Assembly (NCBI GenBank): GCA_003167515.1
Contig: PMSS01000310.1
Coordinates: 2,039-35,411, forward strand
From: Acidobacterium sp.
GTDB lineage: Bacteria; Acidobacteriota; Terriglobia; Terriglobales; Acidobacteriaceae
DNA length: 33,373 nucleotides
Reading direction: 5' to 3'
Below are positions 27,022-33,373 of this stretch, piece by piece; within the stretch, counting starts at the first letter, position 1; the number at the start of each line of letters is the position of its first letter. A program made the translations under genes and the position numbers. The notes below the pieces were generated by a model. The model did not search any database. It was not told the origin of the DNA and worked only from the letters and a program-made list of their open reading frames with translations.

Positions 27022-27094
27022 GTTCTTTATTATACCGTGAACCGCTGCACCTCCCGGTGGGCAGATTGTTTCCTCGTCCCTCCGACGCAGCCGA

Positions 27095-27472
27095 TCATCG
27101 AGCCGGGAAGCGATACTCCCGGCACTCGATAGCGTCGCCCCGAGAATCAACCTCGATCACGGTGTTCGTCAGGTCCCGTTCTCCCACACGTTCCAGCGCG
27201 GCTTGGAACAGCTCCCGCTGCTGCGCGGGCGGGACGTTAGGAACAATTACGATCAGTCCCGCGTGTACGGCTTCGCGACCGTAAAGGGCCATAAAGTCGG
27301 AGCCGTTATTCGTGACGAGCGCGTACTCCCGCTCCCGAATGAAGGCCATGAGCTGCCAATCCTTGTATCCGCCTAAGCCCAGATGGGCGACATGATCGGC
27401 GGGATGGCCTCCCCGGTGCGCCAAATCAACGAGTGAAGTGTGCAGGCACTCGTCGATCAGCAGCTTGACCAT
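27095..27472 (-). CDS. DUF5615 PIN-like toxin candidate
   Basis: MVKLLIDECLHTSLVDLAHRGGHPADHVAHLGLGGYKDWQLMAFIREREYALVTNNGSDF: DUF5615/Mut7-C-like PIN pattern. Confidence 0.75.
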   Translation of the reverse strand: MVKLLIDECLHTSLVDLAHRGGHPADHVAHLGLGGYKDWQLMAFIREREYALVTNNGSDFMALYGREAVHAGLIVIVPNVPPAQQRELFQAALERVGERDLTNTVIEVDSRGDAIECREYRFPAR

Positions 27473-27704
27473 AATTGGGAGACGGAAAGGATTCGTAGGA
27501 CCTTCAGAACTGGCAGCCATAAATCTCTCCAACGATTCAGCGAACTGAACCCGTGTGGCGAGCTGCTGCTTGTCCTGTTCAGGAGGCGCGTTGCTACGCG
27601 ATGTCTAAGTCATCCTGGCGAATCGAATACAATCGGGTATCGCAAACGCCGGTGCCGTCACTGGCAGTATGCTATCTCGAAAATAGTTCTCCCTGCCATG
27701 AGAG

Positions 27705-28310
27705 CTACTTCCGTTTGAATTCCGTAACCCCTATCGGCTCTTGCCCCGCCCACGGCAGCCGCACCGGCCGCCCGCGCCGCGGAAAAGCCTTCAAGTAAAA
27801 CGGAGCCGCATTCACCTGGTCGGACCCAAGCGCCGGGTATCCCTCAAGAATCTCCTCCTCGCTCGCTCCCTGGGCCAGCATATCCGCCACCAGGTCGACA
27901 GGGATCCGGGTCCCCCGAAAGACCGGCGTCCCGCGCATAATTTCAGGATCGGAAACCACCATCCGCTGCACCTTCCGCAGCTGCGCCAGTTCCTTGTCCA
28001 CCGCGCGGCGAGCACTCCGCACCTCAATCACAAGCGCCTTGCCGCCTGTCACCCTCATGGCATCCACGTCCGGCTGACTCTCCACCGTCCGGGCAACTTC
28101 CCGCCGCACCGCCATCGGCAACAGCCGCACACCCTCTGCCTCAAGCCGGAGGTAGACCAGCTGCCCTCGCGATAGAAGCCGCTGCGACGCCTTGCCCCGT
28201 GATGCCCGCTGAGGTCGAATCAGCCGGCTATCTATCAACTTGTGCACCGTCTTCAACGGCAGCCTGGCCACCGCCGAGGCCTGCGCCGGTGTATAGCGAT
28301 CCTCGCTCAT
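27705..28310 (-). CDS. DUF433 antitoxin-like protein with N-terminal MerR-like helix-turn-helix
   Basis: N-term YTPAQASAVARLPLKTVHKLIDSRLIRPQ; C-term VSDPEIMRGTPVFRGTRIPVDLVADMLAQGASEEEILEGYPAL. Confidence 0.8.
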   Translation of the reverse strand: MSEDRYTPAQASAVARLPLKTVHKLIDSRLIRPQRASRGKASQRLLSRGQLVYLRLEAEGVRLLPMAVRREVARTVESQPDVDAMRVTGGKALVIEVRSARRAVDKELAQLRKVQRMVVSDPEIMRGTPVFRGTRIPVDLVADMLAQGASEEEILEGYPALGSDQVNAAPFYLKAFPRRGRPVRLPWAGQEPIGVTEFKRK

Positions 28311-28537
28311 GACATAATTCTACTCCGAACAGGGAAGATTATCTGCAAATGCTCCCACTCCCTGTTCTCTGCGTATCCACCCCCCGCCAACCTATCCCAA
28401 CGGACGGGCATCCACCAGGTCGTAACCCATTGCGAAACAAAGCTGGATCACCCACCCATTAGCAATTAAGGTTCCCTCGCCCCTCCCACCTTCGGGTCAT
28501 TCGGCACATCGCTCCCACCGATCCGCGCGTCTAAATT

Positions 28538-28606
28538 GCTAAGGAAATTCATCGGGATTTGCGAAGACTATTAATCAGGATCCGCTAAAGATATTCATCA
28601 GGAGCA
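28538..28606. repeat. Three tandem degenerate 23-bp repeats (iteron/operator-like)
   Basis: GCTAAGGAAATTCATCGGGATTT / GCGAAGACTATTAATCAGGATCC / GCTAAAGATATTCATCAGGAGCA, exact 23-nt period, directly upstream of the NmrA-like gene. Confidence 0.7.
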
Positions 28607-28610
28607 TTCG

Positions 28611-29492
28611 TTGAAAGTCTTAACCGTAGGCATTACCGGACAATTCGCCGCCCTCGTTGTTCCGGAGCTCAAGAAGCGCGGAATCGCCGTTCGCGCTCTC
28701 ATCCGCGACCAGCGCCACGCGGGAATCGCATTCGCCCGCGGCGCCGACGAAACCGTCCTCGGCAATCTCGAGAATCCCGGCAGCCTACGCAACGCCGCGG
28801 AAGGCGTCGACGGTATCTTTCACATCAATCCGGCCTTCTCGCCCAATGAATTCGACATGGGCATCGCCATGCTCGAAGCTGCCCGCGCCGCAAGCGTGGA
28901 AAGGTTCGTCTTCTCCGGCGTCATTCACCCCTCGATCCTCGGCTTGAGCAATCACGCCGCGAAACTTCCCGTCGAAGAAGTCCTCTATCAGTCAGGCATG
29001 AACTTCACCGTCCTGCAGCCCGCCATGTTCATGCAGAATTTCGACCGAAGCTGGAGCGACATCGTTCGCCGCGGCCGCTTCGCCCTTCCCTATTCCGTTC
29101 ACGCTCGCGCCTGCTACGTCGACTACCGCGACGTGGCCGAAGCCGCCGCCATCGCATTCGCAACCAACCGCCTCGACTATGGAACCTTTGAGCTGTGCGC
29201 CCCTGGCATGCTGAATCGCATCGAGGTTGCCGCTCTGATGAGCGAGGCGCTCGACTTCCCTGTCAAAGCGGGAGAGATCTCCTTCGACGAATGGGCGCAT
29301 GCCGCCCAACTGCCATCCGGACCGATGCGCGACGGCCTCCGCCACCTGTACGAGGACTACGACCGCCACGGATTTCCTGGAGGCAACGCCCTGGTTCTGC
29401 GCGCCATTCTCGAACGCGAACCCCGCACCCTCCGCCAATACATCCAGGAACTGGCGCACAGCGAGGAATACCAGTTGCTCCGCGCCTCGTAA
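28611..29492 (+). CDS. NmrA-like / atypical SDR NAD(P)-binding protein
   Basis: TTG start after GGAG; LTVGITGQFAALVVPELKKRGIAVRALIRDQRHAGIAFARGADETVLGNLENPGSLRNAAEGVDGIFHINPAF. Confidence 0.85.
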   Translation: MKVLTVGITGQFAALVVPELKKRGIAVRALIRDQRHAGIAFARGADETVLGNLENPGSLRNAAEGVDGIFHINPAFSPNEFDMGIAMLEAARAASVERFVFSGVIHPSILGLSNHAAKLPVEEVLYQSGMNFTVLQPAMFMQNFDRSWSDIVRRGRFALPYSVHARACYVDYRDVAEAAAIAFATNRLDYGTFELCAPGMLNRIEVAALMSEALDFPVKAGEISFDEWAHAAQLPSGPMRDGLRHLYEDYDRHGFPGGNALVLRAILEREPRTLRQYIQELAHSEEYQLLRAS

Positions 29493-29504
29493 TCATCCCG
29501 GAGG

Positions 29505-29535
29505 CATGCATGCACATGCATGTCTTCGATATACT
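29505..29535 (+). promoter_or_regulatory. CATGCATG-CA-CATGCATG dyad plus TATACT -10-like box upstream of the antitoxin gene
   Basis: Dyad 29505-29522; TATACT 29530-29535, 6 nt before ATG 29542; no Shine-Dalgarno visible. Confidence 0.5.
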
Positions 29536-29541
29536 TGCGTC

Positions 29542-29781
29542 ATGCGCACCACCGTCGAAATGAAACCCGAGCATCGGAGTGCCTTGATTTCCATCGCTTC
29601 CCGCCGTGGAGAAAAGGGCTTCTCCGGAGTCCTCGCGGACGCCATCGATCTTTACCTGCGCTCCCAGGACGATGGGGCCAGGCGCAAGAAACTCCTGCTC
29701 TCACTCGGTGGCTCCATTTCTGCCGAAGAAGGAGAGCGGATGAGGCGGGTCGCTGCGGATCTCCGAAAGAACTGGCGATGA
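29542..29781 (+). CDS. Small ribbon-helix-helix-like antitoxin
   Basis: MRTTVEMKPEHRSALISIASRRGEKGFSGVLADAIDLYLRSQDDG; ATGA overlap with the downstream PIN gene. Confidence 0.75.
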   Translation: MRTTVEMKPEHRSALISIASRRGEKGFSGVLADAIDLYLRSQDDGARRKKLLLSLGGSISAEEGERMRRVAADLRKNWR

Positions 29782-30167
29782 TTCTCGCCGACACGGATGT
29801 TCTAATCGACTACCTCATCGGTCTGTCGCCCGCACGTGAACAAATCGCCCGGCTCATTGGTTCTGGTGTGTTGGAAACTACCACCGTCAACTGTTTTGAG
29901 ATCTTGAGTGGCGCTGACCAGGGACGGCAGGGCGACCCGTCGCGAGCCCTGGTCAGCGTCATTCCATCTCTGCCCCTGGACCTCCCCGCTGCCGAACGCG
30001 CAGCATCCATCCGCCGCCATCTTGATCGAATTGGCAAGTCCATCGGCATGGCCGACAGCCTCATCGCCGGCATCGCTCTTGCCAACGATCTGCCTCTGCT
30101 CACGCGCAATCGAAGCCACTTCTCCCGCGTGCCAAACCTGAAACTCGTCGATATCCAGAAAGTCTGA
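29778..30167 (+). CDS. vapC: PIN-domain toxin, VapC-like
   Basis: MILADTDVLIDYLIGLSPARE...TTVNCFEILSGAD...GKSIGMADSLIAGIALANDLPLLTRNRSHFSRVPNL. Confidence 0.9.
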   Translation: MILADTDVLIDYLIGLSPAREQIARLIGSGVLETTTVNCFEILSGADQGRQGDPSRALVSVIPSLPLDLPAAERAASIRRHLDRIGKSIGMADSLIAGIALANDLPLLTRNRSHFSRVPNLKLVDIQKV

Positions 30168-30191
30168 ACTCTCCCCTCCGCGGCTTGTTTT

Positions 30192-30219
30192 CTGAACGCT
30201 GAACGCTGTTCCCTGTTGC
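30192..30219. repeat. Heptameric tandem repeat (CTGNNCN-like, ~4 units)
   Basis: CTGAACG CTGAACG CTGTTCC CTGTTGC. Confidence 0.6.
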
Positions 30220-30275
30220 CTGCATTGTGACTCCCATCACATCCCACCCCGCCGCCCCCCTGCCAACCTATCCAC

Positions 30276-31520
30276 ATGGATATCCACCAGGCCATGACCA
30301 AGCTCGACTACGACCGCGCGCCCTTCCTCGCCATATGGGAGACGACCCAGGCCTGCGACCTCGCCTGCAAACACTGCCGCGCCTCCGCCCAGCCGCTGGC
30401 CCACGCCAGCCAGCTCAGCACTGCCGAAGCGAAGAACCTCATCGATCAGATCGCCGAACTCGAGGTCCCACTCTTCGTCTTCACGGGAGGCGACCCCCTC
30501 AAGCGCCCGGACATCTTCGAGCTCATCCAGCATGCCGCCGGCAAAGGAGTGCACGCCGCGCTCACCCCCAGCGCTACCCCGCTCCTTACGCGCGACGCCA
30601 TCTTCCGCATGAAAGATTCCGGCCTTTCGCGCCTCGCCGTTTCGCTCGACGGCTCCGTGCCCGCCATCCACGACTCCATCCGCGGCATTGCCGGTACCTG
30701 GGAGCGCACCGTCGAAGCCATCCACTGGGCCAACGAAGCGCAGCTGCCCATCCAGGTCCACACCGTCGTCAGCCGCCTCAACATCGCGGACCTCGACAAT
30801 CTTGCGACCCTCCTTACCCTCAAGCAAATCGTGATGTGGAGCTTCTTCTTCCTCGTCCCCGTCGGCCGCGGCAAGACCGACGACCTGCTCACCGCCCAGG
30901 AATTCGAAGACGTCTTCGCCAAAATGTGGGACCTCACCAAGCGCGTCCCCTTCGCCATCAAGACCACCGAAGCCATGCACTACCGCCGTTACCTCATCCA
31001 GCAACGCATGAAGGAAGGCCGCCCGACAACAGGCATCCACGACGACGCCGGCGCTCGTCCAACTGCGCATCCAACTGCCCACCAAGGCTGGACCGTCACC
31101 TCCGGTCATCCAGGCCAGGGCTCTGAAGCGAAGGCCGTAGGCTGGGCCACCAAGCGCGTCAACGACGGACGCGGCTTCGTCTTCATCTCCCACATCGGCA
31201 AGGTCTACCCCAGCGGCTTCCTCCCCATCGAAGGCGGCGACCTCCACACCGACTCCCTCGCCCACATCTACCAGGAGTCGCCCATCTTCCTCAAGCTGCG
31301 CGATTCCGGCCTGCTTCACGGCAAATGCGGCGCCTGCGAATACCGCAACATCTGCGGCGGATCCCGCGCCCGTGCCTACGCCGTCACCGGCGACATCTTG
31401 GCCGAAGAACCCTGCTGCATCTATCAGCCGCGCGGCTATCATCCCGACCCAAATCAAAAAGACGCTTCCCCTGCATGCGCCGCCCATGATCTGATTCAGT
31501 TAGAGGTTGCCCATTCTTGA
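30276..31520 (+). CDS. Radical SAM/SPASM protein (TIGR04053-like, heme-pathway associated)
   Basis: WETTQACDLACKHCRASAQP; FTGGDPLKRPDIFELI; C-terminal CGACEYRNICGGSRARAYAVTGDILAEEPCC. Confidence 0.88.
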   Translation: MDIHQAMTKLDYDRAPFLAIWETTQACDLACKHCRASAQPLAHASQLSTAEAKNLIDQIAELEVPLFVFTGGDPLKRPDIFELIQHAAGKGVHAALTPSATPLLTRDAIFRMKDSGLSRLAVSLDGSVPAIHDSIRGIAGTWERTVEAIHWANEAQLPIQVHTVVSRLNIADLDNLATLLTLKQIVMWSFFFLVPVGRGKTDDLLTAQEFEDVFAKMWDLTKRVPFAIKTTEAMHYRRYLIQQRMKEGRPTTGIHDDAGARPTAHPTAHQGWTVTSGHPGQGSEAKAVGWATKRVNDGRGFVFISHIGKVYPSGFLPIEGGDLHTDSLAHIYQESPIFLKLRDSGLLHGKCGACEYRNICGGSRARAYAVTGDILAEEPCCIYQPRGYHPDPNQKDASPACAAHDLIQLEVAHS

Positions 31521-33073
31521 GTGTCATCCTGAGCGAGCCCAGCGAGTCGAAGGAACCCCCGAACGGAGTGAGGGGACGGAAGGTTGCCATCATCGGCGGA
31601 GGCATCGCGGGCCTCAGCGCCGCCTGGTCCCTCGAGAAAGCCCGCCGCGCCGGTTCGGCCCTCGAATATCGCCTCTATGAAGCCTCCGGCCGCCTCGGCG
31701 GAGTCATCAGATCCGAAACCATCGACGGCTGCGTCATCGAGGGCGGCCCCGATTCCTGGCTCACCGAAAAACCCGCCGCAGCCGCCCTCTGCCGCGAGTT
31801 GGGCCTGGCCGATCAGCTCCTTCCCTCCAACGACCACGAACGCAAAACCTATATTGTCGTCCGCAATCGCCTCATCCCGCTGCCCGACGGCCTCATGTTC
31901 ATGATCCCGACCAGGCTCGTGCCCACCGCATTCACCCGCCTCTTCTCCTGGTCAACCAAACTTCGCATGGCGCGCGAATATCTCTTCCCACCGCCCCCTG
32001 CCACCGAAGACGAATCCGTAGCCACCATGACCCGCCGCCACTTCGGCCAGGAAACCGTCGACCGCCTCGTCTCCCCTCTGCTCTCCGGAGTCTACGGCGG
32101 CAATGCCTCCCAGCTCAGCGTGCGCGCCGTTCTGCCCCGCATGGTCACCATGGAGCAGAACCACGGCAGCTTGACCCGCGCCATGCTCGCCGCTCGCAAA
32201 AAAGCGACTGTGCCCCCACCTCCTGCTCCGGGTGCCCCGGGTCTCGCTTCTGAGACCCGGGATCGTCCCCGCTCCCTCTTCACCACCCTCCGCGGAGGGA
32301 TGCGGCAAATGGTCGACGCCATCGCCGCCCAGCTCCAGCCCGGAGCCATTCACCTCAGCTCCACCGTCCACTCCATTGCGCGCCCCAAACCCGACCCGCG
32401 ACCCTCCCGCCTCCACGCCGCGCCCGACAACACCTGGCTCATCGAAACCGCCTTCGGCCAGGAACAATTCGACGGACTCATCCTCGCCCTCCCCGCCTGG
32501 GTCTCCGCCAGTCTCCTGCGTCCACTCAACGCGCCCCTCGCCGAAGCTCTCGCCGGAGTTCCCTATAGCTCCTCCATCACCGTCACCATGGGCTTCAACA
32601 TGGCCGATCTGAGCAGCCTTCCTCCCGGCTTCGGCTATCTCGTCCCCGCCACCGAAAAGCGGAGCATGCTCGCCTGCACCTTCGTCCATGCCAAATTCGC
32701 CGGCCGCACCCCCGCTGGCAAAGGCGTTCTCCGCTGCTTCCTCGGCGGCAGCGGCAACGAGCACCTCCTCGACGAAACCGACGCCCACCTCACCGAGATC
32801 GTCCTGCAGGAACTCTCAGCAATCCTCGGGCTCAAGGCGACCCCGAACTTTGTCCGCATCGTCCGCTCGCGCCACTCCATGGCGCAATATGCTGTCGGCC
32901 ATCTCGAACGCATGCTGATCGTGCGCCACGCCGTCGCCGCGATCCCCGGCCTCGCCCTCGCCGGCAACGCCTACGAAGGCATCGGCGTACCCGACTGCAT
33001 CCGCACCGGTCAGCAAGCCGCCGAGGCAGTTCTTCACGCACTGGAGGAACAGCCCGCCGCCGCTACCGTATAG
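31517..33073 (+). CDS. hemY: FAD-dependent protoporphyrinogen/coproporphyrinogen oxidase
   Basis: VAIIGGGIAGLSAAWSL (Rossmann), EASGRLGGVIRSETIDGCVIEGGPDSWLTEKPAAAALCRELGL, C-terminal GLALAGNAYEGIGVPDCIRTGQQAAE. Start ambiguous: TTG 31517 or GTG 31568. Confidence 0.9.
   Translation: MSVILSEPSESKEPPNGVRGRKVAIIGGGIAGLSAAWSLEKARRAGSALEYRLYEASGRLGGVIRSETIDGCVIEGGPDSWLTEKPAAAALCRELGLADQLLPSNDHERKTYIVVRNRLIPLPDGLMFMIPTRLVPTAFTRLFSWSTKLRMAREYLFPPPPATEDESVATMTRRHFGQETVDRLVSPLLSGVYGGNASQLSVRAVLPRMVTMEQNHGSLTRAMLAARKKATVPPPPAPGAPGLASETRDRPRSLFTTLRGGMRQMVDAIAAQLQPGAIHLSSTVHSIARPKPDPRPSRLHAAPDNTWLIETAFGQEQFDGLILALPAWVSASLLRPLNAPLAEALAGVPYSSSITVTMGFNMADLSSLPPGFGYLVPATEKRSMLACTFVHAKFAGRTPAGKGVLRCFLGGSGNEHLLDETDAHLTEIVLQELSAILGLKATPNFVRIVRSRHSMAQYAVGHLERMLIVRHAVAAIPGLALAGNAYEGIGVPDCIRTGQQAAEAVLHALEEQPAAATV
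31521..31576. repeat. Dispersed palindromic element (TGTCATCCTGAGCGAG...AGCGAGTCGAAGGAA type) at the hemY start
   Basis: Sequence GTCATCCTGAGCGAGCCCAGCGAGTCGAAGGAACCCCCGAACGGAGTGAGGGG resembles a repeat frequently seen between genes in Acidobacteria. Confidence 0.7.
32236..32261. repeat. Perfect 10-bp inverted repeat (CCCGGGTCTC-GCTTCT-GAGACCCGGG) inside hemY
   Basis: Preceded by GGGTGCC, matching the GGGTGCCCC(A/G)GGTCTCG...GAGACC(T/C)GGG dispersed repeat type; read in-frame as APGAPGLASETRDRP. Confidence 0.8.
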
Positions 33074-33163
33074 CAGCCCGTTCATTTTACTATTCGAAGC
33101 AATCCTGAACTGGCTTCTTCGACAAGGAACCGGACACCGTCCTGAGATTCTTCTCAACCGCAA

Positions 33164-33373
33164 ATGAAATGCGGCCCCACGAACTACAGGGCCGCGCCAG
33201 CAGATAAAATTTTTCGCTCTGGTTTTCGTTCTAGCACCAAATTGTTTAAGCTCACGGTTGCTGCGACCACGATTGTTCCTTATATGCAGGATTACGAGCA
33301 GGACGGAGGAGCCTGGCAGAACGTCTCCAGTGTCACTGCGAACTACACCGACACGGTGAACCTTGGTCCGCAG
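33164..33373 (+). CDS. Partial hypothetical protein (runs off the window)
   Basis: ATG 33164 open to the end: MKCGPTNYRAAPADKIFRSGFRSSTKLFKLTVAATTIVPYMQDYEQDGGAWQNVSSVTANYTDTVNLGPQ; no clear ribosome-binding site. Confidence 0.35.
   Translation, partial: MKCGPTNYRAAPADKIFRSGFRSSTKLFKLTVAATTIVPYMQDYEQDGGAWQNVSSVTANYTDTVNLGPQ

Noticed and set aside
25864-27132. 422-aa plus-strand ORF opposite ispH
   Set aside because: Antisense shadow of ispH; Arg/His/Leu-rich.
28538-28606. CRISPR mini-array interpretation of the 23-bp repeats
   Set aside because: Units are contiguous and degenerate without spacers; no cas genes visible.
30237-31487. 416-aa minus-strand ORF opposite the radical SAM gene
   Set aside because: Shadow ORF; low-complexity G/V/D/A-rich sequence, while the plus strand carries clear family motifs.
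32236-32261. Intrinsic terminator interpretation of the hemY hairpin
   Set aside because: No T-tract, and it lies in the middle of an intact conserved ORF.
31952-32788. 278-aa minus-strand ORF opposite hemY
   Set aside because: G/E/V-rich antisense shadow of a clear FAD oxidase.
1-33373. tRNA, rRNA, transposase or integrase genes
   Set aside because: None recognised by eye in sequence or in the ORF translations; a tRNAscan/Infernal run would be needed to exclude small RNAs.

Overview
This ~33.4 kb, GC-rich window looks like an acidobacterial (Terriglobia-like) chromosome; the lineage is inferred from protein style and repeat types, not proven. From left to right: (1) an exopolysaccharide / cell-surface glycan region (1-14.9 kb) with a partial GT4 glycosyltransferase, a giant TPR protein with a C-terminal beta-barrel-like region, a GT-C-like membrane protein followed by three stop/start-coupled secreted or membrane proteins, a GT2 polyprenyl-phosphate glycosyltransferase, a GH99/71-like lipoprotein, a flippase with an unusual ParB-like C-terminal extension, a STAS protein, a small proline-rich membrane protein and a thymidylate-kinase-like protein; (2) a NarL-type regulator whose receiver has lost its phospho-acceptor, then an HU-family gene; (3) a vapC/phd toxin-antitoxin pair; (4) two neighbouring zinc-ribbon membrane proteins, one of them a PrsW-type protease, and a GT39 protein; (5) a frameshifted nucleotidyltransferase pair; (6) a hopanoid operon (ispH-shc-hpnH plus a translationally coupled unknown gene); (7) DUF5615/DUF433 and RHH/VapC toxin-antitoxin-type loci around an NmrA-like gene preceded by three 23-bp tandem repeats; (8) a radical SAM/SPASM plus FAD-dependent porphyrinogen oxidase pair in which dispersed palindromic repeats are part of the coding sequence. 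No rRNA, tRNA, CRISPR array or transposase was recognised. The best leads are the flippase fusion, the coupled 4589-8962 cassette, the in-ORF palindromic elements, the 23-bp iteron-like array, the pseudo-receiver regulator and the hpnH-coupled unknown gene.
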